Part shown: one piece after another, positions 44,650-55,834 of the stretch
Position numbering within the stretch: position 1 is the stretch's first letter
Layout: each line of letters starts with the position of its first letter
Assembly (NCBI RefSeq): GCF_039540375.1
Contig: NZ_BAABEX010000030.1
Location: 124,001 to 188,000 of the forward strand
DNA length: 64,000 nucleotides
Reading direction: 5' to 3'
From: Acidovorax_G lacteus
GTDB lineage: Bacteria > Pseudomonadota > Gammaproteobacteria > Burkholderiales > Burkholderiaceae_C
Translations under genes and position numbers: made by a program
The notes under the pieces: model-generated
The model's database searches: none
Seen by the model: only the letters and a program-made list of their open reading frames with translations
Told to the model about the DNA's origin: nothing

Positions 44650-46240
44650 GCGCGGCTCCTTCTTGTTGCGACGCCGCCTGCGCGGCCTGGGCCAGGTGGG
44701 CCTGCACATCGGCATGCCACAGGCCGCTCATCCATTCGCCGATGCGCTCCACCGTCGCGTCGGCCCGGTCGATCGAGGGCGACAGGTGTCCCTTGGCCAC
44801 CACGTGCAACCGGTCACAAATCTCGAACAGCTCGTCCAGCTCTTCGCTGACGACCAGCACGGCGCAGCCCGCGTCGCGCAGGGCCAGAATCTCGCCGCGG
44901 ATCTGCGCGGCTGCGCCTACGTCCACCCCCCAGGTGGGTTGCGACACGATCAGCAGCCGGGGTTTGGCGTCGATCTCGCGCCCGACGATGAACTTCTGCA
45001 GATTGCCGCCCGACAGCGAGCGCGCCGCAGCGTTCGGACCACCGGCCTTGACGTTGAAGCGCGCAATGATGTCCCGCGCATGGGCCTGCAACGCCCCCAC
45101 GCGGATCCAGCCGCTGCGCGACACCGCCCCCGTGCGCGTAAGCAGCAGGTTGTGCGCCAGCCCCATGCTGGGCACGGCACCGCGGCCCAAGCGCTCCTCG
45201 GGCACGAAGTGCAGGCCCAGCGCGCGCCGGGCTGCAGGCCCGAGGCGCCCAGCCTTCTGTCCGGCCACTTCGATGCAGGCCGCGTCGGCGCGCGGGTCTT
45301 CGCCCGACAGCGCATACAGCAGCTCCTTCTGGCCGTTGCCCGAGACCCCGGCAATGCCTACCACCTCGCCCGCGCGCACCTGCAGATCCACGTCAACCAG
45401 ATCCACGCCAAACTGGTCCTGCCGCGCCAGCGACAGGCCCTGCACGCGCAGCACGGTGGCACCGAGCTGCTGCGGCCGGTGCGTGAGCGCCGGGGGCTCG
45501 GCCCCAATCATCAGGCGCGAGAGCGACGCGTTCGACTCTTCGGCCGGGTTGCACACGCCTGTCACCTTGCCGCCGCGCAGCACCGTGCAGGCCGTGCACA
45601 GCGCGCGGATTTCGTGCAGCTTGTGGCTGATGTAGAGGATGCTGCAGCCTTCGGACGCGAGCTTCCTGAGAACGATGAACAGCTTTTCGACCGCCTGGGG
45701 CGTGAGCACCGAGGTCGGCTCGTCCAGGATGAGCAGCTGCGGGTTGGTGAGCAGCGCACGGATGATCTCCACCCGCTGCATCTCGCCCACCGACAGCGTG
45801 TGCACCGGGCGCAGCGGGTCGATGTCGAGCCCGTATTCGGCCGCCTTGGCGCGGATGCGCTCGGTCACTTCGGCCAGGGCGAGCGACTTGTCGAGCCCCA
45901 GCCACACGTTCTCGGCCACCGTCAGGGTGTCGAACAGGCTGAAGTGCTGGAACACCATGGCAATGCCCAGCGCACGCGCCTCCTGCGGGTTGCGCACCTG
46001 AACGGGTTGGCCATTGAAGTGCACGCTGCCCTCGTCGGGTTTGACGGCACCGTAGATGATCTTCATCAGCGTGGACTTGCCCGCGCCGTTTTCGCCGAGC
46101 ACCGCGTGGATCTCGCCCGGACGCACCGTGAGCGAGACCCCGCTGTTGGCCACCACCGCCGGATAGCGCTTGGTGATACCGGCCAGCTGCAGCCGGGGTG
46201 GCGGCGCGCCGCCAGCCTGGGAAGGGGGGTTGGAACTCAT
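44636..46240 (-). CDS. Purine/nucleoside ABC transporter ATP-binding protein with two ABC domains (NupO-like)
   Basis: A 534-residue protein with two ATPase domains. The first has Walker A GENGAGKST, signature LSVGEMQR and Walker B LLILDEPTSVL. The second is degenerate at Walker A (GVSGNGQKEL) but keeps LSGGNLQK and LLIVSQPTWGVD. This one-active, one-degenerate layout is usual for BMP-type importers. It is the first gene of the operon (ATPase, permease, permease, lipoprotein). The start ATG at 46240 follows the region between the operon and the LysR gene. Confidence 0.94.
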   Translation of the reverse strand: MSSNPPSQAGGAPPPRLQLAGITKRYPAVVANSGVSLTVRPGEIHAVLGENGAGKSTLMKIIYGAVKPDEGSVHFNGQPVQVRNPQEARALGIAMVFQHFSLFDTLTVAENVWLGLDKSLALAEVTERIRAKAAEYGLDIDPLRPVHTLSVGEMQRVEIIRALLTNPQLLILDEPTSVLTPQAVEKLFIVLRKLASEGCSILYISHKLHEIRALCTACTVLRGGKVTGVCNPAEESNASLSRLMIGAEPPALTHRPQQLGATVLRVQGLSLARQDQFGVDLVDVDLQVRAGEVVGIAGVSGNGQKELLYALSGEDPRADAACIEVAGQKAGRLGPAARRALGLHFVPEERLGRGAVPSMGLAHNLLLTRTGAVSRSGWIRVGALQAHARDIIARFNVKAGGPNAAARSLSGGNLQKFIVGREIDAKPRLLIVSQPTWGVDVGAAAQIRGEILALRDAGCAVLVVSEELDELFEICDRLHVVAKGHLSPSIDRADATVERIGEWMSGLWHADVQAHLAQAAQAASQQEGAAHAQA

Positions 46241-46276
46241 GCCGGGAATTGTCTCTCAGTTTTACAAATTGTTTAG

Positions 46277-46335
46277 AGCCCGAAGGGGGTGCTCGTGCTT
46301 TCCCTGCCAGCGTGTGCCGCTATTCTTTTCGTAGC
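46277..46335 (-). repeat. Mini-repeat copy E, overlapping the LysR gene end
   Basis: On the minus strand it reads GCTACGAAAAGAATAGCGG and later AAGCACGAGCACCCCC. The first bases are coding: they supply the last five residues (SLRKE) and the stop of the LysR regulator. The insertion thus appears to have set the present C-terminus of that protein. Confidence 0.65.
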
Positions 46336-47252
46336 GATGCGGCCACGCTTTTGACGCAGTCGCGCAGCCACATGGCCGCCGCCGAATGGTGCGTGCGGGC
46401 GTGCCAGAGCTGGTAGTACATGAGGCGCGGAAACGGCACCGGGCTCGGCAGGATGGCCAGCGGCAAGCGGTCGAGGTAGCGCTCGCAGAACTGGCGGCCG
46501 GTGGTCATCACAAGCAAGCTCGATGCCACGATGTCCGGAATCAGGCTGAAATGCGCGCACCGTGCCGTGATGTTGCGCGCCAGGCCCAGGCTGTCCAGGT
46601 GCGCGTCGATCACGCCGCGCGCCCCGGGGTGCATGGGGGTGGGCGCGATGTGCTCGGCGGCCAGCCAGTCGGCCACCTCCCAGCCGCGGCGCACGGCCGG
46701 ATGGTCGCGGTGCACCAGACAGACCACCTCGTCGCCAAGCAGCCGGCCCATGTGCAGGTCTTCGGGCGGCGCGGGCCAGTTGCCGATCACGACATCGACC
46801 TCGCCCTGCGCCAGGTGCGCGTGGTAGTGCGTGTCGGGCGACAGGGGCAGCACCTCGATGGGGCACAGCGGCGCCTGCGCCTTGATGCGCGCGACCAGTT
46901 GCGGCAAGAACAGCGGGTCGAGATAGTCGCTTGCGGCCACGCGAAAGGTGCGCGTGGCGGTGCGTGGGTCAAAGCCGCGGGCGTCTGAGAACAACGCCTC
47001 GGCCGAGCGCAGGATGGCGGCGGCCGGATCGATCATGCGCAACGCAGCGTCGGTGGGCATCATGCCCACACCCGAGCGCACCAGCAGCGGATCGCCCGAC
47101 AGGTCGCGCAGCCGCTTGAGCGCGGCCGACACCGCCGGCTGGTGCATGCCCAGCCGGACGGCGGCCCTCGAAACGCTGCGCTCAGTCAACACGGTGTGCA
47201 AGACCCTGATCAAGTGGAGGTCTATCTTGTCGAAAAGGGCTTGGTCTCTCAT
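46320..47252 (-). CDS. LysR-family transcriptional regulator
   Basis: A 310-residue LysR protein. The winged helix-turn-helix is at the N-terminus (LHLIRVLHTVLTERSVSRAAVRLGMHQPAVSAALKRLR, split here as LHLIRV..., SVSRAAVRLG, QPAVSAALKR). A LysR substrate-binding fold follows. It diverges from xdhA with 99 bp between starts and lies upstream of the purine transporter operon. It is therefore the best candidate regulator of xdhAB, perhaps responding to a purine. The ATG at 47252 is preferred over an upstream in-frame start at 47306. The last residues come from a mini-repeat. Confidence 0.92.
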   Translation of the reverse strand: MRDQALFDKIDLHLIRVLHTVLTERSVSRAAVRLGMHQPAVSAALKRLRDLSGDPLLVRSGVGMMPTDAALRMIDPAAAILRSAEALFSDARGFDPRTATRTFRVAASDYLDPLFLPQLVARIKAQAPLCPIEVLPLSPDTHYHAHLAQGEVDVVIGNWPAPPEDLHMGRLLGDEVVCLVHRDHPAVRRGWEVADWLAAEHIAPTPMHPGARGVIDAHLDSLGLARNITARCAHFSLIPDIVASSLLVMTTGRQFCERYLDRLPLAILPSPVPFPRLMYYQLWHARTHHSAAAMWLRDCVKSVAASLRKE

Positions 47253-47351
47253 AGCGGTGCGCGCATTGATGTCATAAGCTTGGGCGTATGCCGGGCGCGG
47301 TTGCACGCCCTACCCTCAGATGCATTCCCAGAGATCGAGTCCGCATCCGTC

Positions 47352-48866
47352 ATGACCACCCGCCCCCTGCAATTCCTTCGACGAGGCCAGCCGGTAGCGC
47401 TGGGCAATGTACCACCCGACCGCACGCTGCTGGAGGTGCTGCGCGAGGACTTGGGCTGCACCGGCACCAAGGAAGGCTGCGGCGAAGGCGACTGCGGCGC
47501 ATGCACCGTGGTGCTGGGCGAAGCCCGTGACGGCCGCGTGCAATACAGCGCCGTCAACGCGTGCATCCGCCTGGCGCATTCGGTGCACGGCATGGCGCTG
47601 TGGACGGTAGAAGACCTGACCGAAGACCCGCTGATCGAACCCCTGCCCGGCCAGCCCGTGCCCGCGCTGCACCCGGCGCAAGAGGCCCTGGTGCAGTGCC
47701 ACGGCTCTCAATGCGGCTTCTGCACGCCAGGCTTTGTGATGAGCCTGTTCGGCATGTACCAGAACCAGGTCTGCCGGGGCCGTACCGTGACGCGCGAACG
47801 CGCGCAGGAGGACCTCTCGGGCAACCTCTGCCGCTGCACCGGCTACCGCCCCATCCTGGATGCCGCCGAGCGCATGGGCACGCTGCCGCCCCTGCAGGTC
47901 AATGAAAACGCCTTGCTATCAAAATTGAAGCAACTCAATGAGCAGGGACAAGCACAAGCCCCTGATTTTGCTTACATGGCCCCCGGCACCCTGCCCGCCC
48001 TGCTGCAGGCCCGCGCCGCCCACCCGGGCGCGCAGGTGGTGGCCGGCTGCACCGACGTTGGCCTGTGGGTGACCAAGCAGCACCGCCGATTCGAGCAGGT
48101 GCTCGATGTGACCCGCGCGGCCGAACTGCGCCGCATCGACACCGTGGACGGGCAGCTGCGCATCGGCGCGGCCGCCACGCTGACCGAGGCCTTTGCAGCG
48201 CTTACCGCCGTGTGGCCGCAACTGCACAGCTTTGCGAGCCGTTTTGCCGGCCTGCCCGTGCGCAATTCGGGCACGCTGGGTGGCAACGTGGCCAACGGTT
48301 CGCCCATCGGGGATTCGATGCCGCTGCTGATCGCGCTGGGGGCCGAGGTGGTGCTGGCCAGCGTGCGCGGCGAGCGCGTGCTGCCGCTCGAGAACCTCTA
48401 CACCGGCTACCGCCAGAACGTGATGGCGGCCGACGAGTTGCTCACACAGATCCGCGTGCCGCTGCCGCAGCCCGCCTCAGGGCCCGACGCGCCCACCGCG
48501 CTGCTGCGGGCCTACAAAATCTCCAAGCGCTTTGACGACGACATCTCGGCCGTGTGCCTGGTGGTGCACCTGCACCTGCAGGGCGGTGTGGTGCAGCAGG
48601 CCCGCATCGGCGCGGGCGGCGTGGCCGCCACCCCGGCGCGGGCCCGCGCCACCGAGGCGGCCCTGGTGGGCCAGCCCTGGACGGCCGCCACCGTGGCCCG
48701 CGCCCAGCAGGCGCTGGCGGACGAATTCCAGCCCATCAGCGACATGCGGGCCAGCAGCGCCTACCGCCGCACGGTGCTGCGCAACCTGCTGGAGCGCCTG
48801 TGGCGCGACAGCCAGGGCGAAACCCTGGTGAGTGTGGAACGCCTGCGCCTGGAGGAACTCGCATGA
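47352..48866 (+). CDS. xdhA: Xanthine dehydrogenase small subunit (2Fe-2S and FAD)
   Basis: A 504-residue subunit. The N-terminal 2Fe-2S domain has CTGTKEGCGEGDCGAC, and the second cluster has CGFCTPG with CRCTG. The FAD domain has VAGCTDVG and NSGTLGGNVANGSPIGD. A CO-dehydrogenase flavoprotein C-terminal domain completes it. Residues about 188-208, joining the iron-sulfur and FAD domains, are encoded by a mini-repeat. It oxidises hypoxanthine and xanthine to urate with XdhB. The TGA overlaps the xdhB ATG. Confidence 0.96.
   Translation: MTTRPLQFLRRGQPVALGNVPPDRTLLEVLREDLGCTGTKEGCGEGDCGACTVVLGEARDGRVQYSAVNACIRLAHSVHGMALWTVEDLTEDPLIEPLPGQPVPALHPAQEALVQCHGSQCGFCTPGFVMSLFGMYQNQVCRGRTVTRERAQEDLSGNLCRCTGYRPILDAAERMGTLPPLQVNENALLSKLKQLNEQGQAQAPDFAYMAPGTLPALLQARAAHPGAQVVAGCTDVGLWVTKQHRRFEQVLDVTRAAELRRIDTVDGQLRIGAAATLTEAFAALTAVWPQLHSFASRFAGLPVRNSGTLGGNVANGSPIGDSMPLLIALGAEVVLASVRGERVLPLENLYTGYRQNVMAADELLTQIRVPLPQPASGPDAPTALLRAYKISKRFDDDISAVCLVVHLHLQGGVVQQARIGAGGVAATPARARATEAALVGQPWTAATVARAQQALADEFQPISDMRASSAYRRTVLRNLLERLWRDSQGETLVSVERLRLEELA
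47915..47973 (+). repeat. Mini-repeat copy F, in frame inside xdhA
   Basis: Begins GCTATCAAAATTGAAGC, with a GGGACAAGCACAAGCCCC arm and a CTGATTTTGCTTA tail. It is translated as LLSKLKQLNEQGQAQAPDF at residues about 188-208, the interdomain linker. The reading frame differs from that used in acnA and puuD. Confidence 0.75.
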
Positions 48867-51214
48867 ACGCGCCCGACACTTCGCTGGCCGCACACCTCGC
48901 ATCCGACGCCCCGGGGCCGGCCGTGGGCCGCTCGCACATCCATGAAAGCGCCCGCGCCCAGGTGGCCGGCCGCGTGCACTACATCGACGACCTGCCCGAA
49001 GTGCGCGGCACGCTGTATGCCGCGCCCATTTGCTCGCCGGTGGCGCACGGCACGCTCCACGGCGTCGATGCCTCTGCGGCACTCGCCCTGCCCGGCGTGC
49101 GCACCGTGGTGCTGGCCAGCGATGTACCGGGCGACCCGATCCTGGCCGCCTTTGCGCACGACGAGCCCATTTTTGCGCGCGACACGGTGCAGTTCCGCGG
49201 GCAGGTCGTGGGGCTGGTGGTGGCCGATTCGGTCATGCTCGCGCGCCGTGCGGCCCGGCTGGTCAGGCTCGACATCACACCACTGCCCGCCGTGCTCACG
49301 GTGGAGCAGGCCCTGGCCGCGCAGAGCTTTGTGCTGCCCCCGGTGCATGTGCGCCGCGGCAACGCGCAGGCCGCGCTGCAGGCCGCGCCGCACCGGCTCG
49401 ACGGCACGCTCGAAGTCGGCGGGCAGGAGCACTTCTACCTCGAAGGCCAGATCGCCTACGCACTGCCGCTGGAGCAGCGCCAGTGGCACATCTATTCGAG
49501 TACGCAGCACCCGGGCGAGGTGCAGCACTGGGTGGCGCACGCGCTGGGCATCGACAACCACGCGGTGCGCGTCGAATGCCGGCGCATGGGCGGTGGCTTT
49601 GGCGGCAAGGAGACGCAGGCCGGCCACCTGGCCGTGTGGGCCGCCGTGGCCGCGCACAAGACGGGCCACCCCGTCAAACTGCGACTCGACCGCGACGAGG
49701 ACTTTGTCATCACCGGCAAGCGCCACCCGTTTGCCTACCGCTACACCGTGGGCTTTGACGACCGCGGGCGCATCCTGGGGTTGCAGTTGCAGATGGCCGC
49801 CAACTGCGGCTTCAGCGCCGACCTGTCGGGCCCCGTGGCCGACCGAGCGGTGTTCCACGCCGACAACGCGTACTTCCTGAGCGACGTGGAGATCAGCTCC
49901 TACCGCTGCAAGACGAACACCCAGAGCCACACCGCCTTCCGCGGCTTTGGCGGCCCGCAGGGCGTGATCGTGATCGAAGCCATCCTGGGCGACATTGCCC
50001 GCCGGCTGGGCCTGGACGCGCAGGACGTGCGCCTGCACAACCTGTACGGCACCGACGCCGCCAGCGGCCGCAACGTGACCCACTACCAGATGCAGGTGGA
50101 AGACAACATCCTGCATGAACTCATGCCCACGCTCGAGCAGCGCGCCGACTACCGCGCCCGCCAGCAGGCCATTGCCGCATGGAACGCACGCCAGCCCGTG
50201 CTCAAGCGCGGGCTGGCGATCACGCCGGTGAAGTTCGGCATCAGCTTCACGGCCACGCTGTTCAACCAGGCCGGTGCGCTGGTGCATGTGTACACCGACG
50301 GCAGCGTGCAGGTGAACCACGGCGGCACCGAAATGGGCCAGGGCCTGCACACCAAGGTGGCGCAGATCGTGGCCGACGAGCTGGGCGTGCCGCTGCACCG
50401 TGTGCTGGTCACGGCCAGCGACACCAGCAAGGTGCCCAACGCCAGCGCTACCGCGGCCAGCAGCGGCACCGACCTCAACGGGCGCGCGGCCCAGTTTGCC
50501 GCGCGCAACGTGCGCGACAACCTGGCCTCGTTCGTCTGCGGGCTCGACGGCTGCGGCGCGGGCGCCATCCGCTTCCAGGACGGACAGGTGATCTCGCCCA
50601 AGAAGGTGCGCGCCTGGGGCGACGTGGTCAAGGAAGCCTACGCCAACCGCATCCAGCTTTGGAGCGACGGCTTCTACCGCACGCCCAAGATCCACTACGA
50701 CAAGACCACGCTCACGGGCCGGCCGTTCTATTACTTTGCCTACGGCGCGGCCTGCTCCGAGGTGGTGATCGACACCCTGACCGGCGAGAGCCGCGTGGTG
50801 CGCGTGGACATCCTGCACGACGTGGGCCACAGCATCAACCCGGCGCTCGACATCGGGCAAATCGAGGGCGGCTTTGTGCAGGGCATGGGCTGGCTGACCA
50901 CCGAGCAGCTCGTGTGGACCGACGACGGCCGCCTGGCCACGCATGCCCCCAGCACCTACAAGATTCCGGCTACGGGCGACGTGCCCGAACACCTGCGCGT
51001 GGAACTCTGGCACGAAGCCAACCGCGAAGACAACGTGGGCGGCAGCAAGGCCGTGGGCGAACCACCGTTCATGCTCGCCATCAGCGTGTACGAAGCACTG
51101 CGCAATGCGGTGGCTGCGGCGCGCCCAACCGAACAAGCCGCACAGCCCGTCGCCCTGGTGGCCCCGGCCACAGCCGAAAACGTGCTGCGTGCGCTGGGCA
51201 AGGTGCAGGACTGA
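48863..51214 (+). CDS. xdhB: Xanthine dehydrogenase large subunit (molybdopterin)
   Basis: A 783-residue molybdoenzyme subunit. The substrate channel and cofactor motifs are RRMGGGFGGKE, TAFRGFGGPQG and GSKAVGEPPF, where the Glu matches the catalytic glutamate of bovine xanthine oxidase. Its ATG overlaps the xdhA stop. XdhC, needed to load the sulfurated cofactor, is encoded separately at 59184-60014. The gene is convergent with the GGDEF gene at 51269. Confidence 0.97.
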   Translation: MNAPDTSLAAHLASDAPGPAVGRSHIHESARAQVAGRVHYIDDLPEVRGTLYAAPICSPVAHGTLHGVDASAALALPGVRTVVLASDVPGDPILAAFAHDEPIFARDTVQFRGQVVGLVVADSVMLARRAARLVRLDITPLPAVLTVEQALAAQSFVLPPVHVRRGNAQAALQAAPHRLDGTLEVGGQEHFYLEGQIAYALPLEQRQWHIYSSTQHPGEVQHWVAHALGIDNHAVRVECRRMGGGFGGKETQAGHLAVWAAVAAHKTGHPVKLRLDRDEDFVITGKRHPFAYRYTVGFDDRGRILGLQLQMAANCGFSADLSGPVADRAVFHADNAYFLSDVEISSYRCKTNTQSHTAFRGFGGPQGVIVIEAILGDIARRLGLDAQDVRLHNLYGTDAASGRNVTHYQMQVEDNILHELMPTLEQRADYRARQQAIAAWNARQPVLKRGLAITPVKFGISFTATLFNQAGALVHVYTDGSVQVNHGGTEMGQGLHTKVAQIVADELGVPLHRVLVTASDTSKVPNASATAASSGTDLNGRAAQFAARNVRDNLASFVCGLDGCGAGAIRFQDGQVISPKKVRAWGDVVKEAYANRIQLWSDGFYRTPKIHYDKTTLTGRPFYYFAYGAACSEVVIDTLTGESRVVRVDILHDVGHSINPALDIGQIEGGFVQGMGWLTTEQLVWTDDGRLATHAPSTYKIPATGDVPEHLRVELWHEANREDNVGGSKAVGEPPFMLAISVYEALRNAVAAARPTEQAAQPVALVAPATAENVLRALGKVQD

Positions 51215-51268
51215 CGCCGCGCCCGGCTGAGCAAGAGGCCGCGGGAAAGGCCGCCCGCATCGCGACGG

Positions 51269-53368
51269 CTAGGCAGGGCCCAGCGCCATGCGACCCGAGG
51301 CTGTGGCCTCACGCGCACGGCGCAACTCCACCCGGTTGCGACCGGCTCGCTTGGCGTCGTAGCAGGCCATGTCGGCCGCATACAGCACCGAGGGCACGTC
51401 CTGCAGCGTGGCATCGAGCACCACGAGCCCAATGCTTACACCCAGCGTGAAGCTGCGTCCACCGTACGAAGGCTCCCATTCGGCGACGGTGGCCCGCAAC
51501 TGCTCGGCCACCGCCAGGCCGCGCGAAGGTGAGCACCCAGGCAGCACCACCGCGAATTCATCGCCCCCCAGGCGAGCGGCCCAGCCAATGCGGCGCACCT
51601 GCGACTCGATCATCCGCGCCACGTGGCGCAGCACGTCGTCGCCTGCGTCGTGGCCGGCCACGTCGTTCACCACCGTGAAATGATCGATGTCCAGGAACAG
51701 CACCACCCCGTCACACGGGGGGTCGTCGCCGGCATCCAGGCCCTCTTGGGTACGCGGGCGGGTAGAACGCTCGGCCAGCAAGGCGCGCAGGCGCTGATCG
51801 AACGCATCGCGGTGCAGCAACTGCGTGAGCGGGTCGTGCGTGGCCTGCCAGGCCTGTTCCTGCTGGGCCTCGCGCGTGGCCGTCAGGTCTTCCAGAATCC
51901 AGACCGTGCCGCCGGCCACCTGCCCCGGCACCACGCTGCGGCCCTGCACCCGCGCCCACAGGGCGCTGCCGTCGCGGCGCATAAAGCGCACGTCGCCATC
52001 GAACACATGGTGGGCCTCGAACTCATGGCGCACCCGCTGACCGATGAGCGCGTACTCAGCGTCTGACGCATACAGAAGCCGCGCAGGCCGCCCCTGGAGG
52101 CTGCCGGGCGAGTAGCCGAGCATCTCGCAGGCCTGGCGGCCCACGACCTCGAGCATGCCCGAGCGCGTGATGATGATGCCCACCGAGGCGCAGTCGAGAA
52201 TGGCCTGAAATTGCTGGGCCAGTTGCGCAGCCTCCTGGGTGCGCAGCGCTGCACGCTCGCCCAGGCCGCGGAAGACACCGACCAGCGCATTGACCTCGCC
52301 CCGCCCGCGGGGCCACGGCTCGGGCACCTGGCCCTGCAGCAGGCGTGGCGCCCAATGGCGCAGCTGCGCGAGGGGCTGCGCCAGCGCCGCCATGGCCAGC
52401 GCCACCAGCACCATGGCCACGGCCACCACTCCTCCCACCACGGCGGCGGCCTCGCGTTGGGCGCCTTCCAGCGGAGCAAACAGGGGGGGCGCGTCGCTGA
52501 CACGGCCCACGAACCACTGGGGCAGGGGCATGCCCGCCACGCTGACCACGTGGTCGGCCGTGACCTCGCTGCTTGCGCGACCCGCCACAGCATGGCCCTG
52601 CCCCCGCCAGGCGGCGTGCACGCTGGCCACGCCAGGCTCGTCCCGCACATGCCCCAGGATGCGTCCCGGATTCGAGTGCGCCAGGATGGTGCCGTCGCGT
52701 GTGAACACCATCAGGCGCGAGTCTTCGCGGCTGGGCAGTGCCATGGACGGAGGCAGCAGGCCTTGCGACTGCAGCCGCATTGCGCCCAACACGGCCCCCA
52801 TGACTGTGCCGTCCTCGCGGTGCACGGGCATGGTGAACAGCACCCGCGCCTCGCCGGAACGGCCCGCCACATGCTCAATGACCAGGGGCTTACCGTCCAC
52901 CAGCGTGCGGCGCAGTGCGTCGCGCTCGGCGGGGTCAACGGCCGAAGCTCTCTCCAGCTTGCCAGCCCGCAGATGGATGCCGATCTCACCATCGGCACGC
53001 GCCACCTGCAGGGCATCAAAAAAGCGTACGGCGGGCATGCCCTGGTGCAACCAGCCTTCCAGCAACAGCGATTCGTCGAGCATGGCAGGCGTCACCCCAC
53101 CAGAGACCATGCGCAGTACCTTCTGGCTCTGCTCGATCTTGCCTGCCAGCAGGCGCGCCACCACCTCGACCTCATCGGTCTGCTGGCGCACCACATGGCG
53201 CACGGCCTCCTGGCCCGAAGCGCGGGTCACCACCCACAACGCCGCGCCGCCTGCCACCCAGATGGCGAGCCACGCCACCAATATCATGCGCAGCACCAAG
53301 GCCCCTGGCGCGCGCCAGCCTCCGCCATCGGAAGCGGTGGGCGCTGGCACTGACGCTGGCGGCGTCAC
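51269..53368 (-). CDS. Membrane cache-PAS-GGDEF diguanylate cyclase
   Basis: A 699-residue sensor. One membrane segment (MILVAWLAIWVAGGAALW) leads to a periplasmic cache-like domain (RFFDALQVARADGEIGIHL, FTRDGTILAHSNPG). A second membrane segment (near residue 315) is followed by a PAS domain (FQAILDCASVGIIITRSGM) and a GGDEF domain with an intact LGGDEF loop. It should make c-di-GMP in response to an external ligand. A GTG at 53368, preceded by AAGGGGG, is preferred because it gives a short cytoplasmic N-terminus. The next in-frame ATG is at the membrane segment. Confidence 0.88.
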   Translation of the reverse strand: MTPPASVPAPTASDGGGWRAPGALVLRMILVAWLAIWVAGGAALWVVTRASGQEAVRHVVRQQTDEVEVVARLLAGKIEQSQKVLRMVSGGVTPAMLDESLLLEGWLHQGMPAVRFFDALQVARADGEIGIHLRAGKLERASAVDPAERDALRRTLVDGKPLVIEHVAGRSGEARVLFTMPVHREDGTVMGAVLGAMRLQSQGLLPPSMALPSREDSRLMVFTRDGTILAHSNPGRILGHVRDEPGVASVHAAWRGQGHAVAGRASSEVTADHVVSVAGMPLPQWFVGRVSDAPPLFAPLEGAQREAAAVVGGVVAVAMVLVALAMAALAQPLAQLRHWAPRLLQGQVPEPWPRGRGEVNALVGVFRGLGERAALRTQEAAQLAQQFQAILDCASVGIIITRSGMLEVVGRQACEMLGYSPGSLQGRPARLLYASDAEYALIGQRVRHEFEAHHVFDGDVRFMRRDGSALWARVQGRSVVPGQVAGGTVWILEDLTATREAQQEQAWQATHDPLTQLLHRDAFDQRLRALLAERSTRPRTQEGLDAGDDPPCDGVVLFLDIDHFTVVNDVAGHDAGDDVLRHVARMIESQVRRIGWAARLGGDEFAVVLPGCSPSRGLAVAEQLRATVAEWEPSYGGRSFTLGVSIGLVVLDATLQDVPSVLYAADMACYDAKRAGRNRVELRRAREATASGRMALGPA

Positions 53369-53596
53369 GGCGCCCCCTTGCGAGGAACCGATCCGGAACA
53401 GGCAGACAGGACGGCGGACATAGCGGCAGGTGGCGCATGAAAAAGCGTCCAACCAATATACGCAGCGCCCCGCCGGGCAGCGCTTGGGTGGAACCCTCAC
53501 CAGCGGGCACGGAGAAACCCTGATGGCGCACCAGGCGCAGGGGCGCACTGCCGCACTGGCTGCAAAAGACCAGCGCGTGAAACCGAGCGCGCTGCG

Positions 53597-54220
53597 TCAG
53601 CAGCCGGCCATGGACTGCAGCGCGCGAGGCTCAGGCAGGCTCAGCACCGTACCGGTGCCGTCGATCAGGCCCAGTTCGCGCAGATGGCGCAGCACGCGCG
53701 AAAACGTCTCGGGTGCAATCCCCAGCTGCGCTGCAATCAGGCGCTTGCGCTGGTTGAGCGTGACCCGCATCGCCCCGGACGGATCGGGCTGGGCCTGGCT
53801 GAGCAGCCACTGGGCGCAGCGCGATTCCGCGTCCAGCGCCAGCCGGCTGATTGCCAACTCCGACTGCTGGCGAAAACCCTTGGCCATGTCGATGAGCAGT
53901 GAGCGCGCTTCGGCGGGCAACGCGTCCAGATGCCGCCGGAACTCGGCCATCGGCATGCGCCGCACCTGGACGCGCGATTCGGCCACCAGATCCAGCGGGA
54001 ACGGCAATCCGAGCAAGGCCGACGCGGCATCCACCCAGCACGGACCTTCGACCACGCCGAGCTGGTGGCGGATCTCCCCGCCCTCGCGCAGACAACGCAA
54101 GACACGGCCACTGTCCAGATGGAGCACCGAATCGAGCATCTCGTTGCGCTGGCGCAGCACATGACCGCCCGCGAAGACCTCAACGTCGGGAGGCAGGTGA
54201 AAGCAGGCTGGGAAGGACAT
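53597..54220 (-). CDS. Crp/Fnr-family transcriptional regulator
   Basis: A 207-residue regulator. The N-terminal cyclic-nucleotide-binding-like beta roll (FAGGHVLRQRNEMLDSVLHLDSG, in part) leads to a long dimerisation helix. A C-terminal winged helix-turn-helix follows (KRLIAAQLGIAPETFSRVL). No Fnr-type N-terminal cysteine cluster is present, so it is not an FNR oxygen sensor of that kind. It is flanked by the GGDEF gene and glycerate kinase. The effector is unknown. The ATG at 54220 is preferred over a GTG 9 bp upstream. Confidence 0.88.
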   Translation of the reverse strand: MSFPACFHLPPDVEVFAGGHVLRQRNEMLDSVLHLDSGRVLRCLREGGEIRHQLGVVEGPCWVDAASALLGLPFPLDLVAESRVQVRRMPMAEFRRHLDALPAEARSLLIDMAKGFRQQSELAISRLALDAESRCAQWLLSQAQPDPSGAMRVTLNQRKRLIAAQLGIAPETFSRVLRHLRELGLIDGTGTVLSLPEPRALQSMAGC

Positions 54221-54353
54221 GCTCGCCACTGTGCCCGCTACGCCGGCCGGGGGCTTTGAGCAAGATCAACGACCATGGCAGGCCACGCCTTGCGGAGGTG
54301 ACAGACCTTGTAGTTACAGGCTTCAAGGCCGTGCGGGCCTCGGCGGGCCCGGA

Positions 54354-55688
<1,335 letters not shown>

Positions 55689-55834
55689 GCCGTCATTGTG
55701 GCCCGAGCCGACCGCAGCCTTTCCGAGGCGCGGGCTTCTGCGCTACCCGCCTGTCAATGGTACGAAGACGCGTCATGCGCATGTCATGGCACCGCACTAC
55801 GCTGCGAGGCCGCTCATCGCCCTGCCATGCCGCC

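Noticed and set aside
47273..47290. CATA-N10-TATG as a LysR box between the LysR gene and xdhA
   Set aside because: Position fits, but the spacing does not match the T-N11-A rule cleanly and only one weak dyad is seen.
48761..51136. 791-residue minus-strand frame opposite xdhB
   Set aside because: Antisense to a protein with all molybdopterin motifs; no recognisable domain.
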